From: an uncultured Lachnospiraceae bacterium
Lineage (GTDB): Bacteria > Bacillota > Clostridia > Lachnospirales > Lachnospiraceae
Direction of reading: 5' to 3'
Assembly: GCA_945949085.1 (NCBI GenBank)
Contig: CAMFDJ010000008.1
Span: 1-64,000 of the forward strand
DNA: 64,000 nt
Part shown: piece by piece, positions 1-9,365 of the stretch
Layout: every line of letters starts with the position of its first letter
How positions within the stretch are numbered: position 1 is the first letter of the stretch
Made by a program: the position numbers and the translations under genes
Notes under the pieces: generated by a model
The model's input: the letters and a program-made list of their open reading frames with translations, nothing else
The model's database searches: none
What the model was told of the DNA's origin: nothing

Positions 1-51
1 GAAATAATGCTCTTCGAATCGTTTCAACCGGCTTACTTTCAGGCAAAGAAA

Positions 52-94
52 AAGGTCTTGCCAAGCTAATTTTTCATTAGCTCGACAAGACCTT
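52..94 (-). terminator. Rho-independent terminator candidate downstream of guaA
   Basis: AAGGTCTTG...CAAGACCTT inverted repeat with T-tracts on both sides. Confidence 0.6.
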
Positions 95-241
95 TTATTG
101 TCTTATCTGAAACCACACCTGTTAACCATTTGCACTATTTATCAATAATGCAATTTATCACAGTGTTATCATTTTGTTATCAAATCGTTATTGAAAAGCC
201 TCAGAAGCCGCATAAATACGGCATTCTTTGAGTTGCTTTTG

Positions 242-1816
242 TTATTCAAACTCTATCGTTCCCGGCGGTTTACTCGTCAGATCGTAGAATACGCGATTCA
301 CGCCTTTCACTTCGTTTATGATACGACTCATAACTGTCTGAAGCACTTCAAATGGAATCTCCGCAGCTTCTGCCGTCATGAAGTCCACAGTGCGCACTGC
401 ACGGATCGCAACGGCGTAATCATAGGTTCTTTCATCACCCATAACGCCGACGGAACGCATATTGGTAAGCGCTGCAAAGTACTGGTTTGGCATCCACGGC
501 GCTTCCTTGCCGTTTTCAGCCTTGTAAGCTGCTGCCGCCTTGTCCACCTCTTCGCGGTAGATAGCATCCGCATCCTGTACAATGCGTACCTTTTCCGCTG
601 TGACCTCTCCGATGATACGTATACCGAGTCCCGGTCCCGGGAATGGTTGACGATATACCAGATAATCCGGAAGTCCCAGCTCAAGTCCGACCTTTCTGAC
701 TTCATCCTTGAACAGATTGCGGAGCGGTTCTACAATGTCCTTAAAGTCAACACAATCCGGCAATCCTCCGACATTGTGATGCGATTTGATCACTGCGGAT
801 TCACCGCCCAGTCCTGATTCCACCACATCCGGGTAAATCGTTCCCTGTGCCAGGAAGTCCACCGCACCAATCTTCTTTGCTTCCTCTTCAAATACACGAA
901 TAAATTCTTCGCCGATGATCTTTCTCTTCTGTTCCGGTTCGGTAACGCCTGCTAACTTTTCGTAGTAGCGCTGCTGTGCATTCACACGGATAAAGTTGAT
1001 ATCAAAGGAACCGCCTTTTCCGAATACGCTTTCTACTTCGTCTCCCTCGTTCTTGCGAAGTAAGCCATGGTCGACGAAAACGCAGGTAAGCTGCGGTCCG
1101 ATTGCCTTTGCCAAAAGTGCGGCAAGCACGGAAGAGTCCACACCGCCTGAGAGTGCAAGGAGCACCTTGCCGTCTCCGACTTTTTCTCTGACTTCCTTGA
1201 TGGCATTTTCCACGAAGGTATCCATCTTCCAATCACCCGCGCATCCGCAAACACCACGCACGAATTTTTTGATCATCTCTGTTCCGTTAATGGTATGCAA
1301 TACTTCCGGGTGGAACTGGATCGCATATAAGTTTTTCTCCACGTTCTGCACCGCTGCAATCGGACAATCCGCCGTGTATGCGGTCACCTCAAATCCGGGA
1401 GCCACCTCTGCAATACGGTCAAAATGGCTCATCCAGCAGACAGATTTGGAAGGCAAGTCTTTGAACAAAACGGCATTTTCCGTGTATGTGATATCTGTTT
1501 TACCGTATTCTCCTACCTCAGGGGTGATCACCTTTCCACCCAGTACATGCATCATAAGCTGTGCACCGTAGCATAGACCGAGCACCGGAATACCAAGTTC
1601 AAAAAGTTCCTTTGAATAGGTCGGGGAATCCGGCTCATAGCAGCTGTTCGGTCCGCCCGTCAGGATAATTCCCTTGGGATTCATTTCTTTGATCTTGGAA
1701 ATATCTGTCTTGTAGGAGTAAATTTCACAGTAGACATTACATTCTCTGACGCGTCTTGCCACGAGCTGGTTGTACTGTCCACCGAAGTCGATTACTATAA
1801 CAGTTTCTCTTTTCAT
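242..1816 (-). CDS. guaA: GMP synthase (glutamine-hydrolyzing)
   Basis: [26 protein letters not shown] and C-terminal KPPGTIEFE motifs; full length 524 aa. Confidence 0.97.
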   Translation of the reverse strand: MKRETVIVIDFGGQYNQLVARRVRECNVYCEIYSYKTDISKIKEMNPKGIILTGGPNSCYEPDSPTYSKELFELGIPVLGLCYGAQLMMHVLGGKVITPEVGEYGKTDITYTENAVLFKDLPSKSVCWMSHFDRIAEVAPGFEVTAYTADCPIAAVQNVEKNLYAIQFHPEVLHTINGTEMIKKFVRGVCGCAGDWKMDTFVENAIKEVREKVGDGKVLLALSGGVDSSVLAALLAKAIGPQLTCVFVDHGLLRKNEGDEVESVFGKGGSFDINFIRVNAQQRYYEKLAGVTEPEQKRKIIGEEFIRVFEEEAKKIGAVDFLAQGTIYPDVVESGLGGESAVIKSHHNVGGLPDCVDFKDIVEPLRNLFKDEVRKVGLELGLPDYLVYRQPFPGPGLGIRIIGEVTAEKVRIVQDADAIYREEVDKAAAAYKAENGKEAPWMPNQYFAALTNMRSVGVMGDERTYDYAVAIRAVRTVDFMTAEAAEIPFEVLQTVMSRIINEVKGVNRVFYDLTSKPPGTIEFE

Positions 1817-1908
1817 GTTTTCCTCCGTGGTTTTTATCGTTTCCTATGCGTTTTACTTCCATCTATTATAAAGTAGCCGCCTTGAAAGTACAATGTGTTT
1901 TTGCAAAA

Positions 1909-2484
1909 TCATACAAAAAGTCCTCTGTAGGCTTCCACAAGTCTCTCCAAGCTCCACGCCGCATTTGCCGGGCTGGTCGAGGGCATGGCAATGATTTCTC
2001 TGCCCGTCTCCTGATAGAGATATTTGTCATAGAGCTGCTTGGCTTTTCCGCCGTTTGCTGCAACTTTTTCAATTCTGGTCTTTTGCAAAAGTCCGGCAAT
2101 ATCATTAACTGTGACATTGCGAATGGAGCTGTCGCTGGAACCTACAACATCGCACTCTGCAATGACATCCCACAGCGCAATACCGTTAGCAAGAAGCAAC
2201 TTTCTTTTCTCTTCGATCGTCTCCGGCACGCTACTGCCAAGAACTTCCGCCATCACTTTCCAGAAGCGGTTCTGTTTATGTCCGTAGTAGAAATTTTGTT
2301 CCCGGGATTTGACGCTCGGCAGGCTTCCCAGGATCAAGATTCTGGAATTTTCGTCATAGACAGGCGGAAATGTATGTTGTACGCGTTCGTATTCCATACT
2401 GCTCCTTTCTTTTCTATCCTTCACACTTCTCTTGGTAATAAGTTGTTTGCCCCGGCCAGACGTAGCAAAGTATTTCGCAATCAC
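1909..2484 (-). CDS. DNA-deoxyinosine/mismatch-specific uracil-DNA glycosylase family protein
   Basis: ILILGSLPSVKSREQNFYYGHKQNRFWKVM, typical of the family; true start may be the internal Met at MEYERVQHTFPP. Confidence 0.8.
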   Translation of the reverse strand: MIAKYFATSGRGKQLITKRSVKDRKERSSMEYERVQHTFPPVYDENSRILILGSLPSVKSREQNFYYGHKQNRFWKVMAEVLGSSVPETIEEKRKLLLANGIALWDVIAECDVVGSSDSSIRNVTVNDIAGLLQKTRIEKVAANGGKAKQLYDKYLYQETGREIIAMPSTSPANAAWSLERLVEAYRGLFV

Positions 2485-2532
2485 CTCTCATATCCAACCG
2501 ATTATAAGAAATTGCAGTTTTCCGCAAACCAA

Positions 2533-3024
2533 TTACAGGAGATTTACCTGCCCATCCAGCACTGCTTCCACCAGCTTGTCTCCCCTGTAAGAAAGCTTCA
2601 AGGAAAAGAAAGGTGCATCCTCACCAAGCAGCCGAAAGAATATTTTATCTCCCTCCCAGATGGGAAGCTCATATACTTTTTCCTTTGGCACCCACTCGAG
2701 AATCCCTTCCGGGCAGTCCGGCAGATTTTCCCCATCCGCTTTTGCAATCTGCGCCGTATACAGATGCATGTATTCACTTGGATAATCATCCGACCTGAAT
2801 GTGACAATCCCCCGAAAGTGCCAGCTTGCAAGGGTCAATCCTGTTTCCTCCATAACCTCACGCAGCAGGCATTCCTCCGGGCTTTCTCCCTCCTTGAAAT
2901 GACCGCCCACACCAATCCATTTGTCGTGGTTGATATCGTTTTTCTTGGACACGCGGTGCATCATCAGATAGGCGTCATCCTTCTCAATATAGCAAAGCGT
3001 TGTCAGGTGTTTGATGTCAGGCAT
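2533..3024 (-). CDS. NUDIX hydrolase (8-oxo-dGTP diphosphatase-like)
   Basis: Nudix box GGHFKEGESPEECLLREVMEETGL. Confidence 0.9.
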   Translation of the reverse strand: MPDIKHLTTLCYIEKDDAYLMMHRVSKKNDINHDKWIGVGGHFKEGESPEECLLREVMEETGLTLASWHFRGIVTFRSDDYPSEYMHLYTAQIAKADGENLPDCPEGILEWVPKEKVYELPIWEGDKIFFRLLGEDAPFFSLKLSYRGDKLVEAVLDGQVNLL

Positions 3025-3246
3025 GGCAATCCTCCTGTTTTTCTTTTGATTATTGGAACATCATCGGAACAATTTCAAAACGCAGAAAATAGCTACAGAA
3101 ATGTACTATCATCTGTATAGTTTATATGCGTTTCGCCACATGTATTATACAGTATTTTTCGCTCTTATGCCACCAAATTCCTGCTGCCTGCACGTTCCGT
3201 CAAGTGTATCCTCCGCGGGCTCTTAATTTTGTCCCTCTTAAAAAAG

Positions 3247-3400
3247 TGTAACTATTCAGAACCACATTCGCAAAATCGCATCTGCGATGCTTTCCTTTTG
3301 CTCATGTGGTTACTTCGCCCTATAAATTTCCGCTATCCTGTCCATTCATGCAAGCATGATGTCCCGACCTGCGGAAATTTACATAGCTCTGAATAGTCAC
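3247..3400. repeat. Dispersed intergenic repeat family B, copy 1 (~154 bp, terminal inverted repeats, two internal hairpins)
   Basis: Ends TGTAACTATTCAGA...TCTGAATAGTCAC; inverted homolog at 19814-19965. Confidence 0.8.
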
Positions 3401-3473
3401 AAAAAAATAATGGAAAACGATACCCTATGGTCATCATTTTCCATCATCTTTTTCGCCTTATTTTTTTGCCGTC

Positions 3474-3728
3474 TCAACAGTATTGGTGTGCGTATTTTTC
3501 TTTTGTCGCCATGCCACCTCTGATGTGGCGCTCTGACTTATTGACATCGAGCACTTTTCTGGCCTCCGCCGCCAGTGCATGGTTGATCGTCGGCAGTCGC
3601 TCCGTCACATCTTTATGTACCGTACTCTTGCTGACCCCGAACTGTTTTGCCGCCATTCTCACTGTGGCATTGTGTTCTACGATATAGTTGGCAATGCCGA
3701 TGGCACGCTCTTCAATATATTCCTTCAA
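3474..3728 (-). CDS. spoIIID: Sporulation transcriptional regulator SpoIIID
   Basis: MKEYIEERAIGIANYIVEHNATVRMAAKQFGVSKSTVHKDVTERL. Confidence 0.93.
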   Translation of the reverse strand: MKEYIEERAIGIANYIVEHNATVRMAAKQFGVSKSTVHKDVTERLPTINHALAAEARKVLDVNKSERHIRGGMATKEKYAHQYC

Positions 3729-3802
3729 GGTAACCCCTCAAACAACTTTTTTACATTGTATGAAGGGTTTGCCAAGGGTATGACTTGGAAATACACGATT
3801 TC

Positions 3803-4936
3803 CTATGTCGGCTTTCTGCTGACTTCCATCAATTTGTTCTTTAATTCATTTTCAATTCTTCCAAGCTCGGCTTCGGCCGCCACCCTCTTTTCTCTTCCCT
3901 CTTTTTGGATCTGAATGGTCTCCTCAATCGTGGAGATCAGATTTTCATTGATGCGCTGTAACGTCTCAATATCCACGATACCCCGGTTGGACTCTTTGGC
4001 CGTTTCAACAGTATTTGTCTTTAAAAGCTCGGCATTTTTAACCAGCATTTCATTTGTCGCATCGGTGATCTCCCGCTGCATCCGCAATACTCTCTGCTGG
4101 TTATTGAGTCCCATTGCCATAACAAACTGGCTTTTCCAGATCGGAATGGTATTCAGTATGGCAGTCTGGATCTTGTCCACCAGAACACGGTCATTATTCT
4201 GAATCAATTTGATCTGCGGCGCAGACTGCACGGCAATCGTACGGCTCAGCTCCAGATCGTATATCTTCTTTTCAAACTGGTCTACCGTATCCTCGAAATC
4301 CCTGACAAGCTGAGCATCCATGGGATTTTCAGAGACAGCTGCCTCCTCATGAAGCTTTGGAATGGTAACCGAGCGCATTTCCTCCACTTTTTCTTTTCCT
4401 GCCTGGATGTAGCATCCGAGTTCTTTAAAGCAGTTTAAGTTTTCCTGATACATGATGTCAAATATGCCGATGTCCTTCAGCATTTCCATGCGCGATTTTT
4501 CCAGAGCAGCTTCAATGCGGTCAATCTGCACCTCCGCCTTCGTATATCTCTCTTTTATTTTTTTCATACTGTGCGCAGCGTCCCGCAGTCCCGGAATTTT
4601 GCCGATCAGTCCGTTCCCATCTGCTTTTCCGGCATCTATGCTCCTGACCTCAATGACCAGATCGGAGAGAAGCTCCCCAACCTGTCCGGCATCTTTTGAT
4701 TTTACATTTTGCAGAACGGAATCGGTAAACTCCGTGATTCTTCTCTGTGCTCCCAAACCATACTGCACGCTTGTCTGCGTATCCATAAAATCAATACTTT
4801 CCTTGATTTCCTCAATGTGCTTTCTCTCCTCCGGAGTGAAGGTAAGCTGCTGTGGTGCAATCTCTGCCGGACTGTTGACCTGTACAGACTCCTGATTTTT
4901 TGCTGACGCAAGTGTTGCTAAACTGATTTCTCCCAT
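3803..4936 (-). CDS. Toxic anion resistance protein TelA/KlaA (YaaN-like)
   Basis: TelA family sequence; start set at MGEISLATLASAK because it follows an AAAGGAG RBS; the 25-aa upstream extension of the ORF lies partly in repeat family A. Confidence 0.85.
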   Translation of the reverse strand: MGEISLATLASAKNQESVQVNSPAEIAPQQLTFTPEERKHIEEIKESIDFMDTQTSVQYGLGAQRRITEFTDSVLQNVKSKDAGQVGELLSDLVIEVRSIDAGKADGNGLIGKIPGLRDAAHSMKKIKERYTKAEVQIDRIEAALEKSRMEMLKDIGIFDIMYQENLNCFKELGCYIQAGKEKVEEMRSVTIPKLHEEAAVSENPMDAQLVRDFEDTVDQFEKKIYDLELSRTIAVQSAPQIKLIQNNDRVLVDKIQTAILNTIPIWKSQFVMAMGLNNQQRVLRMQREITDATNEMLVKNAELLKTNTVETAKESNRGIVDIETLQRINENLISTIEETIQIQKEGREKRVAAEAELGRIENELKNKLMEVSRKPT

Positions 4937-4967
4937 AGTTTTCTCCTTTTCTCTTTTCATATGTGAC

Positions 4968-5168
4968 AGGTAATCACGAAACTTATTAGAATTTAAATTG
5001 CGGATGTACAAGTTGCATAGATCCCAAGCAGACCGTTTGACTTGCCGGTACTTAGCGAGGTACTTTCGAGCTTAGTACCGCTGCAATTCATCGGAGCGCG
5101 AGCGTTCTGCGGGGATTTGTGCAGATTGTACAGTCCGCTGCATAGAATATGTTGTTTCGTGATTACCT
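4968..5168. repeat. Dispersed intergenic repeat family A, copy 1 (201 bp, perfect 15-bp terminal inverted repeats)
   Basis: AGGTAATCACGAAAC at 4968-4982 and its reverse complement at 5154-5168; interior closely matches 17645-17785. Confidence 0.85.
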
Positions 5169-5183
5169 ATATGATGTGCGAAC

Positions 5184-6242
5184 TTATTCCAGACTGTCTA
5201 TGATCTTTTTCATCACCTGATAATCCGGCATATTCATCACCCCTGTGATCTGCGCCGGAATCCCCTGTACTTTCATATCCCCCGTCTCCATAGCCGCATC
5301 ATTATTACCGGTCCTGAAACCGTGTTTTTCCCATGCAAGGCGCTGCACTTCTGCATCGGACAATGCCTCGTATCCCTTTTTTCCTTCGTCATTTAACGCG
5401 ATATAAATATGCGTGGACCACACAGTCGGTGAGGGATATATGATGACAATGTCATCCTTTAAGTTCTCGTAGTCCTCCGGGTTTTGCGTGGCAAACTCCA
5501 GCAGCTGATTTTCGTAACCTGCTATCATGGGTTTTGCCCCCACTCCCATACGCAGAAACTGGTTGAACAGATCGGAGGACGAGGTCTCCATATAGCCCAG
5601 TCTGGAGAATAGTACGCGGAGCTTTGGAATGACCTCGTCGACAGAATTCAAATCCACCGTCTTCCCATTGTTGAGCATATTGGCAGTCAGAGCTGCATAC
5701 ATATTGCCGGAGTTGGATTTTGTAGGATCTGTTGTATCCACAATGATCGGTCCATATAACTGAGGAAGTCCGATATCACTCCACGTTTTTTCCGTCATCA
5801 TCAGCTCGGTCAGCTTCTGCATGTCCGCATAATAAACTCCATCCGTCTTCGTGATGATGCCCTCTTTTTCCATGGCATCCGCTACAATCTGATAGGAATA
5901 AAGCACGATTGGCGTGTTGAACATGATTTCATCCGACAGTGCTTTCCCGTACAACTCCTGATAGTATGCAAGCGCCGTCTGACTGGACGGAAACAGATAA
6001 TCTCTCCCTGTCAGATCGGCTGTCACCATATCCAGAGAACCCGCACGGGAATAATGAATCTCCAGATGGTACTTTTTCTTTAATATGCTTTTTATCTCTT
6101 CGTCTTCAATCAATCCTATTTTTTCTCCGCCGAGATAGCCGTTGATCTCTGTTACTGTGATGCGGTTCTGATAGAGAGAGTACCCTCCCCCCGCCAGAAT
6201 GACCAGCACCAGAATTGCAAATCCGATCATTTTTGCCTTCAT
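5184..6242 (-). CDS. Solute-binding-protein-like membrane-anchored protein, TelA neighbourhood
   Basis: N-terminal hydrophobic anchor and periplasmic binding protein-like sequence (SNSGNMYAAL). Confidence 0.6.
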   Translation of the reverse strand: MKAKMIGFAILVLVILAGGGYSLYQNRITVTEINGYLGGEKIGLIEDEEIKSILKKKYHLEIHYSRAGSLDMVTADLTGRDYLFPSSQTALAYYQELYGKALSDEIMFNTPIVLYSYQIVADAMEKEGIITKTDGVYYADMQKLTELMMTEKTWSDIGLPQLYGPIIVDTTDPTKSNSGNMYAALTANMLNNGKTVDLNSVDEVIPKLRVLFSRLGYMETSSSDLFNQFLRMGVGAKPMIAGYENQLLEFATQNPEDYENLKDDIVIIYPSPTVWSTHIYIALNDEGKKGYEALSDAEVQRLAWEKHGFRTGNNDAAMETGDMKVQGIPAQITGVMNMPDYQVMKKIIDSLE

Positions 6243-6715
6243 CTGCCGCCACGCTCCATTTCTACTGTTTTTTCTAAAAGCCGGATTTCCGCATCCATAT
6301 CCAGCATTTCGTTTCTCATAAGCTTTTGAAACTGCTGCTCAAAAGCAGTTTTCAGAACGGTAAGTGCATGAGCCGTATCTGTCTTCAGCCTCCTCACCTC
6401 TGCCGTGTCAAGGCTGGAGTCCTGCAATTCCACATATTTGAGCAGAAGAGAAGCTGTTGTTTCCTGATAATAGTCGATAAACTGTCTTGCCAACGTGATC
6501 TTGTCAGGGTGTGCTTCCAGATAGGAAAGGATTGACGACGCTGTCTGCTGGAGCTCCTGTGCCAAATCCCTGACATTCATATCGTGTATCTTTTGTACGT
6601 TTTTTTCTATTTTCCTGAAATCTTCTTCTGCCTCTTCCAGTCTTCTCTGCAGCTCGGCTCCGTTTGGCATGCTGTCAATGCAAATCCTCCCGATTCTCCT
6701 TTCCGGTTGCATCAA
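6239..6715 (-). CDS. XpaC-family (5-bromo-4-chloroindolyl phosphate hydrolysis) C-terminal-like protein, N-terminally short
   Basis: LARQFIDYYQETTASLLLKYVEL...FEQQFQKLMRNEMLDMDAEIRLLEKTVEME resembles the XpaC C-terminus. Confidence 0.6.
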   Translation of the reverse strand: MMQPERRIGRICIDSMPNGAELQRRLEEAEEDFRKIEKNVQKIHDMNVRDLAQELQQTASSILSYLEAHPDKITLARQFIDYYQETTASLLLKYVELQDSSLDTAEVRRLKTDTAHALTVLKTAFEQQFQKLMRNEMLDMDAEIRLLEKTVEMERGGR

Positions 6716-7403
6716 TGATCAGACACTCATAGTTGACCATTGCATCAAAATCCCCTGCGAGAAACATCTCCTTCAGCCAGTCAGAGCTTCCCGAGCTTCG
6801 GTCTACTCCTGCGAGCAGCGTAGAAATATCTTCTTTTAATTGCTCCTTATCCAGATCTTCCTCCGTCAGCGCCTCTGTCTTACCGAGCAATGCATACAGA
6901 AAACCGATATAAGCGCTTGCGCCCGAATTGGACTGCGTTGCGCTTGTCATACAGAAAGTCAGATCCTTTTGACTGATTGCATCCAAAATATCACTGACCG
7001 ACACTTCATTTCCCACGAATCCCAGTTTTTCTGCCAACGACTTTCTGATGCCGAACACAACCGGAGAAATAGAGATCGACTCATCGTATTTCACCAGGTG
7101 TTGCGTATCCCCAAGGGAGATCCACAGGCTTGACGCAGGCCACACTGCATCGTATTCTCCCGCTCCCTCTTTCAGCGTGTTCATAATATCCACGGAACCC
7201 TTATACGTCATCTCGATCTCGACGCCGGTTTCTTTAGAGCACTCTGCCAGAATTTCCTCCAGTACCTTATTTTCCGATCCTGAGAGAATGCGGATTGTTT
7301 GCCGGTATCCCGGTTTTCCGCTTTTTGCACAGCCTGTCAAAGATAGCAGAATTACTGCAAACAGCAGTACTGTGATCATCCATTTTTTCTTCTTCATACG
7401 CAC
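6675..7403 (-). CDS. Solute-binding lipoprotein, probably C-terminally truncated
   Basis: Lipobox LTGCAKS; SNSGASAYIGFLYAL; ends abruptly after MVNYECLIIDATGKENREDLH. Confidence 0.6.
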   Translation of the reverse strand: MRMKKKKWMITVLLFAVILLSLTGCAKSGKPGYRQTIRILSGSENKVLEEILAECSKETGVEIEMTYKGSVDIMNTLKEGAGEYDAVWPASSLWISLGDTQHLVKYDESISISPVVFGIRKSLAEKLGFVGNEVSVSDILDAISQKDLTFCMTSATQSNSGASAYIGFLYALLGKTEALTEEDLDKEQLKEDISTLLAGVDRSSGSSDWLKEMFLAGDFDAMVNYECLIIDATGKENREDLH

Positions 7404-7542
7404 ACCAAAACCTCTTTTTCCCTTTTCCCGTTTCTCTTTTCGTATGTTTTTTCGTATGTTCTATCATTTTACTCTCAGTTTTTCCCCCTCACTATCACTA
7501 CTATATAAAACCGACGTAAAATATTTGTAAAAAAGACAAAAC

Positions 7543-7586
7543 AGGAGCCTCTGTGCCCGCCGTGTAAAGCGAGTCCAAAGGCTCCT
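7543..7586 (-). terminator. Terminator downstream of the CarD-like gene
   Basis: AGGAGCCT...AGGCTCCT stem with T-rich flanks on both strands. Confidence 0.6.
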
Positions 7587-7611
7587 GTCTTTTTCTTTAT
7601 TTTTTTCTTTT

Positions 7612-8028
7612 TTATTTCCCGGATGTACTGTTCTGTTTCATCACATAGTCCGCTTCCCCCTGCTCATACAGTAGTCTGCATTCCTCTCTGGGAAGTGTAT
7701 CGGCCATCTCATATTGCAGACGCCAGCTGATGGTATCCTGCTCACGAACAGTCTGCTGCGAATCTGTCTCATCATCTGCATCAAGCATCCACTCGCCACT
7801 TTGCTTCCATGCTTTAATCTTTTCTGCCGCCTCTTCTCTTGTGATCAGCGGTCGCAAGGTCACCTCATGATTCTCCACAGGTATGTATGCTGTTTTATCT
7901 TTTTTGTAAATGGAGCGAAGCACATAATAGGACACCGGATTGGTCTTTTGTACGGAAAGACCCGTGATATCGTCCACGCGGCATACACCCATATTTTCGC
8001 TGAAAATAATATCCTTTTTCTGAAACAT
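7612..8028 (-). CDS. CarD/CdnL-TRCF family transcriptional regulator
   Basis: N-terminal CarD-like domain; NPVSYYVLRSIYKKDKTAYIPVEN. Confidence 0.75.
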   Translation of the reverse strand: MFQKKDIIFSENMGVCRVDDITGLSVQKTNPVSYYVLRSIYKKDKTAYIPVENHEVTLRPLITREEAAEKIKAWKQSGEWMLDADDETDSQQTVREQDTISWRLQYEMADTLPREECRLLYEQGEADYVMKQNSTSGK

Positions 8029-8051
8029 GTTATCGCCTTTTTCTGTTTTGA

Positions 8052-9359
8052 CTAATAGATTACCCTTCTGACCGCCAAAATCGTCCTGTAAGTAGCCGGA
8101 CTGTATGTAATACCGGTGCGTTCCGTGCTGGCATGCACGATCTGTCCACCGCCAATATATAATGCCACATGACCTGCATAGCAGATGATATCTCCCGGCT
8201 GGGCAGATGCATAATCTACACCAATGCCACAGCTTCTCTGGCTATAGGAATCTCTTGGGATGGAAATACCAAAGTTAGCATAGACGGACTGCGTAAAACC
8301 GGAACAGTCCGTACCGTCTGTCAGGCTCGTTCCGCCGAATTTGTATGGATTACCGACAAACTGGCATGCATAATTGACAACCTGCTGCCCCAGTCCGGAG
8401 CCTGACGATGTCGTGGTATCAATCGTGCTTCCTGCTCCCGCCGTAAAGTCCGCCGGATCTGTATTCCCTTCGGATGATGTCCCTGTTGTCACATCCCCGC
8501 TTGTGGTATCAATCGTCGTCTCGCCGCCTGCTGCTTCCTGCTGTGCCGCCTGCTGTGCCGCTTTTTTAGCAGCCTCTGCTTCTTTTTTCTTTCGCTCTGC
8601 TTCCTGCTGCTTGCGGATGCGTTCTTCCTCTTCCAGTTGCTGCAACTGCTGCGTCTGTTTCTCTAAGTCTTTTTTGTACTGCTCCGCCTTCTTTTTCGCT
8701 TTTTCAAGCTGTTCGCCGAAGTTTTCAACCGTCTCTTTCTGTTCTTCCACGAGCTGTTCCAGTGCCTGCTGCTCCACACCAAGCTCGTAATTGGAGGCTT
8801 CCAGATCCGCTTCTTCATCTTCAAGTCTCTCTTTCAGTGCCTCCACCTGCTCTCTGCTCGCCACATAGTCTGCTAAGAGCTGTTTATCATAGGCATACAG
8901 CTTTTCAACATAATCTGCTTTATTCATCATGTCGGCATATCCTGATGACTCCAGCAAAAGCTGCATATATGCTTTATCACCTTGCTCATACATGAATTTC
9001 ACGCGTTTTTTCATATTGTCATACTGCGTTTCTTCCTGCTTCTGTACGACCATGAGCTCATCTCTGGCAGAATCAATCTCCCTTTTTTTGATATCGATCT
9101 CTTCCTCGCAGATCTCAATACTGGTGAGGATATCCACAAGCTGACTCTGCAACTTGTCAAGCTGCTCGTCTGCCTGTGCCTTTTCACTCTCGATATTGGT
9201 AATCTGGTTCTGCACACTGTTTAAGGAACTCTGTGTCTGCTGTTGCTGCTTTTTGACACCTGAAATGGTGGTGGCCCAAACGCTTGCCACCATCTCCGTC
9301 ATCACGATGAAACTGATTATCACACAGCATATTTTCTTCCGCATATTTTCACTCACCAC
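8052..9359 (-). CDS. Secreted coiled-coil NlpC/P60 peptidoglycan hydrolase
   Basis: Signal peptide, long coiled coil, C-terminal NlpC/P60 with TDCSGFTQSVY and HVALYIGGGQIVHAS. Confidence 0.9.
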   Translation of the reverse strand: MVSENMRKKICCVIISFIVMTEMVASVWATTISGVKKQQQQTQSSLNSVQNQITNIESEKAQADEQLDKLQSQLVDILTSIEICEEEIDIKKREIDSARDELMVVQKQEETQYDNMKKRVKFMYEQGDKAYMQLLLESSGYADMMNKADYVEKLYAYDKQLLADYVASREQVEALKERLEDEEADLEASNYELGVEQQALEQLVEEQKETVENFGEQLEKAKKKAEQYKKDLEKQTQQLQQLEEEERIRKQQEAERKKKEAEAAKKAAQQAAQQEAAGGETTIDTTSGDVTTGTSSEGNTDPADFTAGAGSTIDTTTSSGSGLGQQVVNYACQFVGNPYKFGGTSLTDGTDCSGFTQSVYANFGISIPRDSYSQRSCGIGVDYASAQPGDIICYAGHVALYIGGGQIVHASTERTGITYSPATYRTILAVRRVIY

Positions 9360-9365
9360 TCATTT

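Noticed and set aside
376-705. Minus-strand ORF 109 aa and other small ORFs nested in guaA
   Set aside because: Overlap the guaA frame; no RBS or recognisable protein features.
1846-3120. Long plus-strand ORF (424 aa), and similar ones at 15539-16684, 17440-18741, 41962-43668 and 55236-56228
   Set aside because: Each is antisense to a well-supported minus-strand gene (glycosylase/Nudix, DUF3794/pyrD, pyrK/pyrC, glgP, GH13) and reads as low-plausibility protein rich in Cys/His/Ile.
4937-5011. 25-aa N-terminal extension of TelA (MYIRNLNSNKFRDYLSHMKREKEKT)
   Set aside because: Its start lies inside intergenic repeat family A; a good RBS precedes the internal Met.
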